Assembly: GCA_963776845.1 (NCBI GenBank) | Contig: CAVZOJ010000003.1 | Location: 620,001 to 684,000 of the forward strand | Direction: 5' to 3' | DNA length: 64,000 nucleotides | Source of the DNA: Roseitranquillus sp963776845 | Lineage (GTDB): Bacteria > Pseudomonadota > Alphaproteobacteria > Rhodobacterales > Rhodobacteraceae | Part shown: piece after piece, positions 53,437 to 62,607 of the stretch | Numbering within the stretch: the first letter of the stretch is position 1 | How the letters are laid out: every line of letters starts with the position of its first letter | Notes under the pieces: model-generated | Databases searched by the model: none | What the model saw: the letters and a program-made list of their open reading frames with translations, nothing else | What the model was told of the DNA's origin: nothing | Made by a program: the position numbers and the translations under genes

Positions 53437-55824
53437 ATGAGCCGCGCCGCGAAGACGCCGTCGCGCCTCGACTCGCTTCTCTCGGCCTATCGCCCGCCCG
53501 GCAGCATGCCGGACGAACTCCTCGAGGCCGGCGGCACGGTGCGCCCGGTCTGGTCGGAACTGCTGGCCGCCATCGCGGCATCGCATCCCGAGGACCTCGC
53601 GCGCCGCAAGGCGCGGGGCGAGCAGTACCTTCGTGACGCGGGGATCTTTCATCGCACCTATGGTGCCGACGACACCTCGGAACGCGACTGGCCGCTGTCG
53701 CACCTCCCCGTCCTCATCGGCGACGGCGAGTGGCGAAAGATCGAGGCCGGTCTCACCCAGCGTGCCGAGATCCTCGAGGCGGTCTGCGCGGATCTCTACG
53801 GGGAAAACCGACTCGTCGCAGAGGGGCACCTCCCGCCCGCCCTCATCGGAGACAATCGGGAGTGGTTGAGGCCGCTTGTCGGAGCGCAGCCGAGGGGCGG
53901 GCACTTCCTCCACTTCATCGCTTTCGAGATCGGGCGTGGGCCCAGGGGCGGCTGGTGGGTTCTCGGCGACCGGACGCAGACGCCGTCAGGAGCGGGCTTC
54001 GCTCTGGAGAACCGGATCGCCACCACGCGGGTCTTCCCCGACGTCTTCGGCGGCCTCTACGTCCACCGGCTTGCGCCGTTCTTTCGAGAGTTCCGCGATG
54101 CGCTGCACGACCTCAACGACCCCGGCAGCCGCGTCGCGATACTGACCCCGGGCCTCGCCGCCGACACCTATCTCGAACACGCCTACATCGCCCGGTACCT
54201 CGGCCTGATGCTGCTGGAAGGCGAGGACCTCGCCGTGCGCAACGGACGCATCATGGTGCGCACCGTGGCGGGGTTGAAGCCCGTCAGCACGCTCTGGCGC
54301 CGTCTCGACGCCAATTGGGCCGATCCGCTGGAGCTTGAGGAGACCTCGGCCATCGGCACCGCGGGCCTGGTGAGCGCGGTGCGGGAGGGTGGCGTAACGG
54401 TGGTGAATGCGCTGGGCGCGGGCGTGCTGGAGACACGCGCGCTGCTGGCCTTCATGCCGCGGATCTCGAAGATCCTGACGGGCGCACCGCTCGCCATGCC
54501 CAACATCGCGACGTGGTGGTGTGGCACTTCTGTCGAACGCGAGTACGTGAAGGCCAATGCGAGGTCGATGACGATCAGCGCGTCGCGATCGACCCGCCTG
54601 CCGTTCGAGCGCGACGCGCCGTTCGACACCGGCGGGCACGAGGGCGCCGCGTTTTCCGCGTGGATCGACGAACAGGGCGGCCGACTGGTCGGACAGGAAG
54701 CTGTGCGGCTCTCCACGACGCCGGTGCTGACCTCCGACGGTCGCATCGAGCCCCGGCCGATGAGCTTGCGGGTATTTCTCGCCCGCACGGCTCAGGGCTG
54801 GCGCGTGATGCCGGGTGGCTTCGCGCGGATCGGCACCGCCACCGACCCGCACGTCGTCGCGATGGCCAAGGGCGGTCGGGTCGCGGACGTGTGGGTCGTC
54901 GCCGACAAGCCGGTGTCGGAAGACACCATGCTGCCCCGCGCGGCGGAGCCGTTCGCGCGGGCGCAGCCCGGCCTGCTGCCCAGCCGGGCCGCCGACAACC
55001 TGACCTGGATGGGACGCTACGTGGAGCGAGCGGAGTCGATGCTGCGCCTGCTCCGCGCTTATCACGCCCGCCGCGACGAGATCGGCGTTCGGCAGGCGCC
55101 ACTCCTCGAGCTGCTGGCGAGACACCTGTCGACCTTGGGAGCGGACCCCGAGGAGACCGTGCCGGAGGCCCTCCATTCGACGCTTGCCGCAGCCACGGGC
55201 AGCGCACAGCGGATCCGTGACCGCTTCTCGCCCGACGGCTGGACGGCGCTCAACGATCTCGTCGCGGCCGCAGCCGATGCCGGAGCGATGGCTCGGCCCG
55301 GGGACGACGCCGTCCGCGCGTACAGCGACCTGCTGCGACGTCTCTCGGGCTTCTATGGCCTGGTACAGGACAACATGTACCGCTTCATCGGCTGGCGGTT
55401 CCTTGGCATCGGTCGCGCGCTGGAGAGGGGATGGCAGATGGCGGGCATCCTTGCAGTCTTCGCCGATGAAGCGGCACCCTCCGGCGGCCTCGACCTGGCG
55501 GTCGAGCTGGGTGACAGCGTCATCTCGCACAGACGCCGATATGCGGTCGCGACCAACCGGGACACGGTAATGGACCTGCTGGCGCTCGACCCGCTGAACC
55601 CACGCTCGGTCCTGCACCAGCTCGACCGGATCGAGGAGCATATCGGCTGGCTGCCGGGAGCCGGGCCACACCGCCAGCTGACGGAGCTGCAGCGGGCAGC
55701 GCGTGCCACGCATACCGCGCTGGTGGTCGAGACGCCGCAGACCTTGACGACCGACAAGCTTCACGCGGCGCAGGCCTCGATCGCCGGCATCGCGGAGATC
55801 CTTGACGCGACATACCTGTCATGA
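53437..55824 (+). CDS. Circularly permuted ATP-grasp / alpha-E fusion protein
   Basis: The 795-residue protein fuses two domains that are often separate genes. Residues 1-470 form a circularly permuted type 2 ATP-grasp domain (RGEQYLRDAGIFHRTYG, DLYGENRLVAEGHLPPALIG, NGRIMVRTVAGLKPVSTLWR, LAMPNIATWWCG). Residues about 500-790 form an alpha-E helical domain (LPSRAADNLTWMGRYVERAE, FYGLVQDNMYRFIGWRFLGI, LVVETPQTLTTDKLHAAQAS). ATP-grasp enzymes make carboxyl-amine bonds, so with the flanking transglutaminase-like proteins this operon may modify or ligate a peptide; the product is unknown. It lies 6 bp after the DUF2126 gene and 10 bp before the next. Confidence 0.9.
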   Translation: MSRAAKTPSRLDSLLSAYRPPGSMPDELLEAGGTVRPVWSELLAAIAASHPEDLARRKARGEQYLRDAGIFHRTYGADDTSERDWPLSHLPVLIGDGEWRKIEAGLTQRAEILEAVCADLYGENRLVAEGHLPPALIGDNREWLRPLVGAQPRGGHFLHFIAFEIGRGPRGGWWVLGDRTQTPSGAGFALENRIATTRVFPDVFGGLYVHRLAPFFREFRDALHDLNDPGSRVAILTPGLAADTYLEHAYIARYLGLMLLEGEDLAVRNGRIMVRTVAGLKPVSTLWRRLDANWADPLELEETSAIGTAGLVSAVREGGVTVVNALGAGVLETRALLAFMPRISKILTGAPLAMPNIATWWCGTSVEREYVKANARSMTISASRSTRLPFERDAPFDTGGHEGAAFSAWIDEQGGRLVGQEAVRLSTTPVLTSDGRIEPRPMSLRVFLARTAQGWRVMPGGFARIGTATDPHVVAMAKGGRVADVWVVADKPVSEDTMLPRAAEPFARAQPGLLPSRAADNLTWMGRYVERAESMLRLLRAYHARRDEIGVRQAPLLELLARHLSTLGADPEETVPEALHSTLAAATGSAQRIRDRFSPDGWTALNDLVAAAADAGAMARPGDDAVRAYSDLLRRLSGFYGLVQDNMYRFIGWRFLGIGRALERGWQMAGILAVFADEAAPSGGLDLAVELGDSVISHRRRYAVATNRDTVMDLLALDPLNPRSVLHQLDRIEEHIGWLPGAGPHRQLTELQRAARATHTALVVETPQTLTTDKLHAAQASIAGIAEILDATYLS

Positions 55825-55834
55825 CGGAGTTCCG

Positions 55835-56713
55835 GTGCTCTACGATCTGGGCCTGACCATCACCTACGCCTACGACAGCCCTGCGGCGTCAGGACGTCAC
55901 ATCCTGCGGCTCAGCCCGCTGGACCTCGGCCCCGAGCAGCGGGTCATCGCCAGCGAGGTGAGTGTCGAACCGGCGCCGACGGAGTGGGTGCCGGGTGTCG
56001 ATTTCTTCGGCACTCGCAACGTCTCGATCTTCCTCGATGCGCCGCACGAGGAGATCGCCGTCCGGCTCCAGGCACGGATCCGGCGCGACGCGCGGGCTGC
56101 CGTGCTCGATATGTCGCCCCCGGTGAGGTCTCTCGGACGGGAAGTCGACGGCTGGCTGGGGCTCGAAGCCTCGGCGCCACATCATTTCCTCGGGGCATCG
56201 CCTCGCGTTCCAACGGATGCCGTGATGGCGGAATGGGCGGCGCGGGCATCGGCCGGGGCGGAAACGGCCTATGAGGCGGTGGTCGCGGTCGGTCTCGCGC
56301 TCAACGCGGAGATGCGCTTCGACGCCGATGCGACGGACGTCGATACGACCCCGCGCGAGGCGTTCGACGCGCGCCACGGCGTCTGTCAGGACTTTACGCA
56401 CGTGATGATCGCCTGCCTCCGCGGCATCGGAATACCGGCGAGCTACGTCAGCGGCTTTCTCAGGACGATGCCGCCACCGGGCCGGCCCCGGCTGGAGGGT
56501 GCTGATGCGATGCACGCTTGGGTCCGCGCCTGGTGCGGGCGCGAGATGGGCTGGGTCGCCTACGACCCCACCAACGCAGTGGGCGAAGGCGAGGATCACA
56601 TCATCGTCGGCTACGGACGGGATTATTCCGACGTCGCGCCGATCCGCGGGGTCAGCCGATCCGCAGGTGGCCACCGCACGACGCAAGCCGTCGACGTCAT
56701 TCCGCTGGACTGA
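55835..56713 (+). CDS. Transglutaminase-like cysteine protease family protein
   Basis: The 292-residue protein has the N-terminal beta domain of bacterial transglutaminase-like proteins (VLYDLGLTITYAYDSPAASG, RHILRLSPLDL) and the catalytic triad region: Cys in ARHGVCQDFTHVMIACLRGI, His in DAMHAWVRAWC, Asp in VAYDPTNAVGEGEDHI. It probably cuts or transfers amide bonds. GTG 55835 is the natural start; the upstream ATG at 55821 is out of frame. It is the third gene of the operon with the DUF2126 and ATP-grasp/alpha-E proteins, an arrangement seen across proteobacteria. Confidence 0.9.
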   Translation: MLYDLGLTITYAYDSPAASGRHILRLSPLDLGPEQRVIASEVSVEPAPTEWVPGVDFFGTRNVSIFLDAPHEEIAVRLQARIRRDARAAVLDMSPPVRSLGREVDGWLGLEASAPHHFLGASPRVPTDAVMAEWAARASAGAETAYEAVVAVGLALNAEMRFDADATDVDTTPREAFDARHGVCQDFTHVMIACLRGIGIPASYVSGFLRTMPPPGRPRLEGADAMHAWVRAWCGREMGWVAYDPTNAVGEGEDHIIVGYGRDYSDVAPIRGVSRSAGGHRTTQAVDVIPLD

Positions 56714-57347
56714 ACTCGGCAATCAGCCGTCGCGCCTCGGCAGCGGGCGCTGCCAGGTTGCTGCGGTCTTCGCCAGGAAAGAAACGCGCGCGGGTTGCGG
56801 TCGGCATCGGTTCAGGCCGCAGGATGCCGACCGTCGGACCAGTGCGACGACTCTCCGCTGCCCAGGATCTGGCCAGTGCGATCTGCGCGGCCTTGGTGGC
56901 TCCGTAGCCTCCGAAGAACTTCTCGCCCGCCCGCGGGTCGTCGAAGAACACCGCCCGTCCGGCAGCGCCGAGCAGCGGCGCGACCATTCCTATGAGGATC
57001 CGCGTGGCCGTGACGTTCGTTGCCACGCTACGCTCCCAGTCCTTGTCGTCGATATGATCCGCCGGCGAGAGAGGCGGAGCGTGGATAGCGGTATGGCACC
57101 ACAGGTCCAGACGACCCCATCGATCGTAAAGACCGCGGCAGAGATGCGCCATCGCTCCGGCGTCGGTCACGTCCATGGGCGCGAGGGTCGCGCTGCCGCC
57201 CGCGGCCTTGATCCGATCGTCAAGCTCTTCCAGCGCACCTGTCGTCCGTGCGACGGCGACGACATGGTGCGTTCCCGAAAGTGCCTCGGCGAGCGCGGCG
57301 CCGAGACCGCGAGAGGCGCCGGTGACGAGGGCGAGGGCTTGGGTCAT
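56697..57347 (-). CDS. Short-chain dehydrogenase/reductase
   Basis: The 216-residue protein has the cofactor loop LVTGASRGLGAALAEAL and the SDR catalytic Y-x-x-x-K in GGYGATKAAQIAL. The usual catalytic serine region reads RAVFFDDPRAGEKFFGG, so the serine is not obvious and the activity may be altered. Homologues are commonly found beside purF in Rhodobacterales. ATG 57347 is chosen, since the protein begins TQALALVTGAS. The open frame continues upstream without a stop through a PEP-CTERM relic. The 3' end overlaps the transglutaminase gene on the other strand by 17 bp. Confidence 0.8.
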   Translation of the reverse strand: MTQALALVTGASRGLGAALAEALSGTHHVVAVARTTGALEELDDRIKAAGGSATLAPMDVTDAGAMAHLCRGLYDRWGRLDLWCHTAIHAPPLSPADHIDDKDWERSVATNVTATRILIGMVAPLLGAAGRAVFFDDPRAGEKFFGGYGATKAAQIALARSWAAESRRTGPTVGILRPEPMPTATRARFFPGEDRSNLAAPAAEARRLIAEFSPAE

Positions 57348-57459
57348 GGCGCTCGGGCATATCGCCGCGTCAGCCGCTTGGAAACCCTCCAGGCCGGGAA
57401 TTTCGGCCTTCGCAGACGGATCGCAGGAGAGGCCATTTCCTCGGGAGAACCGAGCAGGA

Positions 57460-57885
57460 AGGTACCAGGATCGCCGACGCCCGAGACAGGCGAGAGCGAT
57501 CGTGCCGAAGCCCAGAAGCGTAAGGCTTGCCGGTAACGGTATCGGGTTGAGCCCACCGCCCGCTTCGTCGGACGCGGTGATCCGGAAATTGTCGAAGACC
57601 GCGTAACCGCCGCACAGCAGATCGAGCTTGACGTTGCCGTTCGTAGAGCCGCTGCTGTCGAGGGCGAAGGTGCCGGAGGTCCAGTCCTGCGTCGATGACA
57701 GCATGCCGAGGGCGTAGTCTCCGCCCGTGCCTGAGGGATCGTTGCGCCCGGTTCCGAAGGCTTCGCTTCCTGTCAGCAGCACCGTCCCGACGGTGAACGA
57801 CTGAACGAACGAGAAGCCTGAGGGCGGGTCGACGTAGAGATCGTTGACCTGCCAGGCAAGCTGGACTGCGGGTACCGCGGCTGGC
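57460..57885 (-). pseudogene. PEP-CTERM (VPLPA-type) secreted protein, 5' truncated
   Basis: Directly after the purF stop an open frame without a start reads VQLAWQVNDLYVDPPSGFSF, VQSFTVGTVLLTGSEAFGTG, LDLLCGGYAVFDNFRITASD. It ends with a sorting signal: NPIPLPASLTLLGFG, a hydrophobic helix and GRRRS. This is the C-terminal part of an exosortase-type exported protein whose N-terminus and signal peptide are missing. No stop follows the Arg cluster, and the frame runs on into the SDR gene. It is a relic, though it could be read through as a fusion. Confidence 0.65.
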
Positions 57886-59349
57886 CTATTCAGCCGCCTT
57901 GAGCCTGAACCCGCGTTCGATCATATCGGAAGGGGCGACAGGGTAGTCACCTGAAAAACAGGCGTCGCAGTAGGCCGGCTTTTCAGGGTCGCGCGTGCCG
58001 GCTCCGACAGCCCGGTAGAGACCGTCGAGGGAGATGAACTTGAGCGAGTCCACCCCCAGATGATCTCGCATCTCGTCTTCTGACATCGTCGCGGCAAGAA
58101 GCTTCTCGCGCTCCGGCGTGTCGACCCCGTAGAAGCAGGGCCAGGCCGTCGGCGGCGAGGCGATGCGGAAGTGTACCTCGGCAGCGCCGGCGTCGAGAAC
58201 CATCTCCTTGATCTTGCGGCTCGTCGTGCCGCGCACAACGCTGTCGTCGACAAGCACGACGCGCTTTCCCTCGATCAGGGCGCGGTTGACGTTCAGCTTC
58301 AGCCTCACGCCCAGCGACCGGATTTGCTCGGTCGGTTCGATGAAGGTGCGGCCCATGTACTGATTGCGGATGATCCCCATCGCATAGGGGATGCCCGATT
58401 GGCGGCTGAACCCGATCGCCGCGGGCGTGCCGGAGTCGGGAACCGGGCTCACGAGGTCGGCCTCGACCGGCGCCTCGCGTGCCAGTTCCTCGCCGATGGC
58501 ACTGCGCGTCTCGTAGACCGACCGGCCGCCGAGGATCGAATCGGGGCGCGAGAAGTACACATGCTCGAAAATGCAGAAGCGCGAGCGCTGTTGGCCGAAT
58601 GGCCGATGGCTCTCGACCCCGGCCTCCGGTGTGATGACCACCATCTCGCCCGGCTCGATTTCGCGCACGAATTCGGCGCCGATGATGTCGAGCGCGCACG
58701 TCTCGGAGCTGAGCACCCAACCATCGCCGATCCGGCCGAGGACCAGGGGGCGAACGCCCAGCGGATCGCGGACGCCGATCAGCTTGGTGCGCGTCATCGC
58801 GACGATCGAGAAGGCGCCCTCGACGCGGCGCAGAGCGTCCTTCATCCGTTCAGGGATCGACTTTTGCAGCGAGCGCGCCATCAGGTGGATGATGCACTCC
58901 GTGTCGGACGACGACTGGAAGATCGAGCCACGATCGATCATCTCGCGCCGCAGCTCGACCGCATTCGTTATGTTGCCGTTGTGCGCGATCGCCGCGCCGC
59001 CCATCGAGAACTCGCCGAAGAACGGCTGCACGTCGCGGATTGCCGTATGGCCCTTGGAGCCGGTGGTGGAGTAGCGGACGTGGCCGATGGCAAGCGGCCC
59101 GGGCAGGGTGTCCATCAGCTGCGGATCGGTGAAGTTGTCGCGGACGTAGCCGAAACGCCGGACGGAGTTGAAGCCGTGCGACGGATCGTGCGTGACGATT
59201 CCCGCTGCCTCCTGCCCGCGATGCTGCAGCGCGTGCAGACCGAGGGCGACGAACGTCGCCGCATCGACGACACCGGTGACGCCGAACACGCCGCACTCCT
59301 CTCGTGGCCTGTCATCGTGCCAGGCAGAGTTGAAGGGATGTGGGAGCAT
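57886..59349 (-). CDS. purF: Amidophosphoribosyltransferase
   Basis: The 487-residue enzyme catalyses the first committed step of purine synthesis, making phosphoribosylamine from PRPP and glutamine. The propeptide (18 residues) precedes the glutaminase nucleophile Cys19 in REECGVFGV, and HALQHRGQEAAGI and the YSTTGSKGH loop belong to the Ntn domain. The PRPP site is VVLVDDSVVRGTT near residue 365. Cysteines compatible with the Bacillus-type Fe-S cluster are present. Start ATG 59349. It lies downstream of cvpA in the same direction, the usual purF-cvpA association. Confidence 0.96.
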   Translation of the reverse strand: MLPHPFNSAWHDDRPREECGVFGVTGVVDAATFVALGLHALQHRGQEAAGIVTHDPSHGFNSVRRFGYVRDNFTDPQLMDTLPGPLAIGHVRYSTTGSKGHTAIRDVQPFFGEFSMGGAAIAHNGNITNAVELRREMIDRGSIFQSSSDTECIIHLMARSLQKSIPERMKDALRRVEGAFSIVAMTRTKLIGVRDPLGVRPLVLGRIGDGWVLSSETCALDIIGAEFVREIEPGEMVVITPEAGVESHRPFGQQRSRFCIFEHVYFSRPDSILGGRSVYETRSAIGEELAREAPVEADLVSPVPDSGTPAAIGFSRQSGIPYAMGIIRNQYMGRTFIEPTEQIRSLGVRLKLNVNRALIEGKRVVLVDDSVVRGTTSRKIKEMVLDAGAAEVHFRIASPPTAWPCFYGVDTPEREKLLAATMSEDEMRDHLGVDSLKFISLDGLYRAVGAGTRDPEKPAYCDACFSGDYPVAPSDMIERGFRLKAAE

Positions 59350-59441
59350 GAGCGAATCCCGGAGGAGGCAGCGTTCCGCTACTTAATCGCCCATGTGGCC
59401 GATGTCACCAAACGTTCAACGCCGGGGTGGCTCAGTCTGCA

Positions 59442-59999
59442 TCACGAGGCGGTGCAGTTGCTCACCAGTTCCTCGTAGCGACTGACGATCCAGCCGGGCG
59501 CATCCTCTGGCATCTGACGATCGATGTCGTCCTGAGCGCGGGCAAAGATCGCGGCGGTGCGGCTCTGGTCGACGGCAGCGATAGCCTCACCGACCACCAC
59601 ACGATCATAGACGATGAAGGCGACGGCGACGAGCAGGACCCCGCGCGCCACGCCGAACAGGAACCCGAGGATCTGATCGACACCTCCGATCGCCGAATTC
59701 TGGATCGCCGACGAGAAGAGCGGTGTGAAAATCGACGCGACGACGAGGGCGACGGCGAACACCGCCGCGAAGGCGGCGATGGTCGACAACTCGCACGATC
59801 CTTGGAGAAATTCTCCGACGTAGGGGAGTTCGAGGACGAGTGGCTGCACCGCCTCCGCGAAGAGGAATGCCAGGATCGCCGCGGCCACCCATCCCGCGAT
59901 TGCCATCAATTCACGCACGAAGCCGCGAGAGTACGCGAGAATCGCCGAGAGGACGATGATGATCGCGACGACCCCGTCGACGATGGTGAAACCTTCCAT
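59442..59999 (-). CDS. cvpA: CvpA family membrane protein
   Basis: The 185-residue protein has four membrane helices (about 6-24 FTIVDGVVAIIIVLSAILAY, 28-50, 68-90, 105-128). The motif YSRGFVRELMAIAGW is conserved in CvpA, which is linked to envelope stress and colicin V production next to purF. ATG 59999 is used; the open frame upstream enters the radA end. The C-terminal 55 residues are cytoplasmic. It is 92 bp upstream of purF and 25 bp after radA. Confidence 0.9.
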   Translation of the reverse strand: MEGFTIVDGVVAIIIVLSAILAYSRGFVRELMAIAGWVAAAILAFLFAEAVQPLVLELPYVGEFLQGSCELSTIAAFAAVFAVALVVASIFTPLFSSAIQNSAIGGVDQILGFLFGVARGVLLVAVAFIVYDRVVVGEAIAAVDQSRTAAIFARAQDDIDRQMPEDAPGWIVSRYEELVSNCTAS

Positions 60000-60024
60000 G
60001 CCCCGCTCCGGTAGCCCTCGCGCC

Positions 60025-61374
60025 TCAGCCAGCGCCGAAAACCTGCCCCACGAAGCCGGCGATGTCCGGAAAGGTGCTGGTCTGCAACCCCTCTCCGGCC
60101 CCCTCGCGGCCACGCTCGGGCAGGATGGCGTGGGTGAAACCAAGTTTCCGCGCCTCTTTCAACCGCGTTTCGGTCTGGGTGGCGGGTCGCAGCGCACCCG
60201 AGAGACCGATTTCGCCAAAGACGACGGCGCCTTCGGGCAGCGCGGCATCCTCTCGCGCAGAGAGAAGCGCCGCGGCGACGGCGAGGTCGGCTGCCGGCTC
60301 GGATACGCGCAAGCCGCCGGCGACGTTGAGATAGACGTCGAGGCCGGCGAACGGGATGCCGCAGCGCGCCTCGAGCACGGCGAGGATCATCGCGAGGCGT
60401 CCACCGTCCCACCCCACGACGCTGCGGCGCGCCTGGCCCGCGGGTGCCGGCGCGACCAGCGCCTGGATCTCGCAGAGGATCGGGCGCGTCCCCTCGATGC
60501 CCGCAAAAATCGCCGAGCCAGGCGCCGGTTGGTCGCGCTCGCTCAAGAACAGCTCGGACGGATTCGCGACGCCGGCGAGGCCGGTGCCGGTCATCTCCCA
60601 GACGCCGATCTCGTCGGCGGGACCGTAGCGGTTCTTGACCGCGCGCAGTATTCGGAAGGCATGGCCCCGCTCGCCCTCGAAGTAGAGAACGGTGTCGACC
60701 ATGTGCTCCACCACGCGCGGGCCGGCGATCTGCCCGTCCTTCGTGACATGGCCCACCATAATGACGGTCGTGCCGCGCCGCTTTGCCAACGCGGTCAATT
60801 CGTGCGCCACGCCGCGGACCTGAGCGACTGAGCCCGGGGCGCTGCCGATCGCATCCGACCAAAGGGTCTGGATCGAGTCGACGATCGCCAGCGCCGGTCG
60901 CTCGCTCTCGAGCGTCGCCAGGATGTCGCTGAGGGACGTCGCTGCGGCCAACTCGACTGGGGACTCAGCGAGTCCAAGGCGATGCGCCCGCAGCCGAACT
61001 TGCGCGGCTGCCTCCTCGCCGGAGATGTAGATGCATCTCGAGCCTGCCCGGGCGACCGCGGCGGCCACCTGCAGCAGCAGGGTCGATTTCCCGATCCCGG
61101 GATCTCCCCCGACCAGCACCGCCGCCCCCGGAACCAGACCACCTCCGAGCACCCGGTCGAACTCGTCGAAGCCGGTACCGGCTCGGACCAGCGGCGGCTC
61201 GTCAAGCGAGAGTTCCGTCAGCGGCAGCGCCTGCCCGAACGACTGTCTTGGCGACACTGCGGCGGCTGGCGCGTCCTCGACGATCGTGTTCCAGCTGCCG
61301 CACTCATCGCAGCGGCCCGACCATTTGCCGTGAACGGTACCGCATGAGGTGCAGATGAAGCGCGCCTTGGCCAT
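60025..61374 (-). CDS. radA: DNA repair protein RadA
   Basis: The 449-residue ATPase promotes branch migration during homologous recombination. The N-terminal zinc finger (FICTSCGTVHGKW with GRCDECGSW) precedes the RecA-like core with Walker A GGDPGIGKSTLLLQ (about residue 90) and the RadA-specific KNRYGPADEIGVWEM segment. The C-terminal Lon-type domain (LDVYLNVAGGLRVSEPAADL) is complete. Start ATG 61374. It begins the radA-cvpA-purF cluster. Confidence 0.95.
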   Translation of the reverse strand: MAKARFICTSCGTVHGKWSGRCDECGSWNTIVEDAPAAAVSPRQSFGQALPLTELSLDEPPLVRAGTGFDEFDRVLGGGLVPGAAVLVGGDPGIGKSTLLLQVAAAVARAGSRCIYISGEEAAAQVRLRAHRLGLAESPVELAAATSLSDILATLESERPALAIVDSIQTLWSDAIGSAPGSVAQVRGVAHELTALAKRRGTTVIMVGHVTKDGQIAGPRVVEHMVDTVLYFEGERGHAFRILRAVKNRYGPADEIGVWEMTGTGLAGVANPSELFLSERDQPAPGSAIFAGIEGTRPILCEIQALVAPAPAGQARRSVVGWDGGRLAMILAVLEARCGIPFAGLDVYLNVAGGLRVSEPAADLAVAAALLSAREDAALPEGAVVFGEIGLSGALRPATQTETRLKEARKLGFTHAILPERGREGAGEGLQTSTFPDIAGFVGQVFGAG

Positions 61375-61406
61375 CCGACGCGTCTAGTCGCCGGAGATCG
61401 ACAGGG

Positions 61407-61715
61407 TCAAATGGTTGCGTCGCTCTCTTCGGACTCGTCCGGAGGCTCGTAGCCGAGTTTGCTCAGAGCGCGCGCGGCCGGCAGGATGATGGCCGTGGCA
61501 AAGCCGATGTAGGCCAGCGTCGCCGTCCGGACGAAGGAGTCGCCGGTTGCCACCAGTGCGGAGACATTAAGCAGAATCACGAACGCGGCGAAAATGCTGA
61601 ACGCGAGATAGACACCGGCCTTGAACCCGCTCGCGCGTCGCCAACGAATCAGGCACATCGTCGCGACGCTGGCGGCGCACACGATCGCAAGAAGCGTTAT
61701 TGTCGTCTCAAGCAT
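61407..61715 (-). CDS. Small membrane protein of unknown function
   Basis: The 102-residue protein has three membrane helices (about 4-24 TITLLAIVCAASVATMCLI, 33-55, 65-83) and an acidic C-terminal tail (EPPDESEESDATI). No family is recognised. It sits 32 bp upstream of radA and may be cotranscribed with it. Start ATG 61715. Confidence 0.65.
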   Translation of the reverse strand: MLETTITLLAIVCAASVATMCLIRWRRASGFKAGVYLAFSIFAAFVILLNVSALVATGDSFVRTATLAYIGFATAIILPAARALSKLGYEPPDESEESDATI

Positions 61716-61848
61716 AGTCTTCCTTGGCCGAAACCTCTGTACCAGTCTAGATTTCGGAGCATCCGCTCCATCATGGGGTGTCTTCGCCGGACATTGGCCG
61801 GTGCACCAAGCTTAATTATTAAGATAATCGGCGTGAAGACAAGGACAA

Positions 61849-62607
61849 CTAGCGCGTCTCGATTTCGGCGGAACTGCTCGGCACCTCGGCGCGGCCTTCC
61901 ACGAACTGCCTGAGAACGGAGTCCTGCGCCGTTTCAACCTGATCGACCGGCCCGGTCCAGCCTAGCTGGCCGCCGTGGAGCATGCCGACCCGGTCCGCCA
62001 CCCGTGAGACCGTCGTCATGTCGTGTGTGATCGTCATGGTCGTCGCACCCATCTCGACGACGACCTCGCGGATCAGGTTGTTGATGATACCCGCCATGAT
62101 CGGGTCCAACCCCGCGGTCGGCTCGTCGAAGAAGATGACCTTTGGATCGGCGGCGATCGCCCTCGCAAGGCCCACCCGTTTCTGCATCCCGCCCGAGAGC
62201 TCGGCGGGATAGAGATCCGCGACGCTGGGGGCGAGCCCGACGCGGCCAAGCTTCTCGATCGCAACCTCCCGGGCGCGTGTGCGGGGCAGGCGTCCGCGAC
62301 CGCGCAAGAGGCGAAACGCGACGTTCTGCCAGACGGTCATCGAGTCGAAGAGGGCGGCGCCCTGGAAGAGCACGCCGATCCCGGCGAGAAATGCCGCGCG
62401 TTCGCGTCCAAGCGGGTCGCGACCGCCCACGCGCACGGTCCCGGCGTCAGGGCGAACGAGCCCCATGATCGAGCGGAGCAGCACCGACTTGCCGGCGCCG
62501 GACCCGCCGATCACGACGAAACTCTCGCCTTCGGCGACGTCGAGGTCGATGCCCCTCAGGACGAGGTTGCCCTCGAACGACTTGGTCAGGCCGCGTACCT
62601 CGATCAT
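61849..62607 (-). CDS. Mla-type ABC transporter ATPase (second system)
   Basis: The 252-residue ATPase has Walker A GGSGAGKSVLLRSIMGL, signature LSGGMQKRVGLARAI and Walker B VIFFDEPTAGLDP, all typical of the Mla/Mkl subfamily. ITHDMTTVSRVADRVGMLHG contains the switch histidine. The start overlaps the permease stop by 4 bp. No MCE or lipoprotein gene accompanies this pair in the window, unlike the operon at 16951-21223. It likely powers lipid transport across the inner membrane. Confidence 0.9.
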   Translation of the reverse strand: MIEVRGLTKSFEGNLVLRGIDLDVAEGESFVVIGGSGAGKSVLLRSIMGLVRPDAGTVRVGGRDPLGRERAAFLAGIGVLFQGAALFDSMTVWQNVAFRLLRGRGRLPRTRAREVAIEKLGRVGLAPSVADLYPAELSGGMQKRVGLARAIAADPKVIFFDEPTAGLDPIMAGIINNLIREVVVEMGATTMTITHDMTTVSRVADRVGMLHGGQLGWTGPVDQVETAQDSVLRQFVEGRAEVPSSSAEIETR

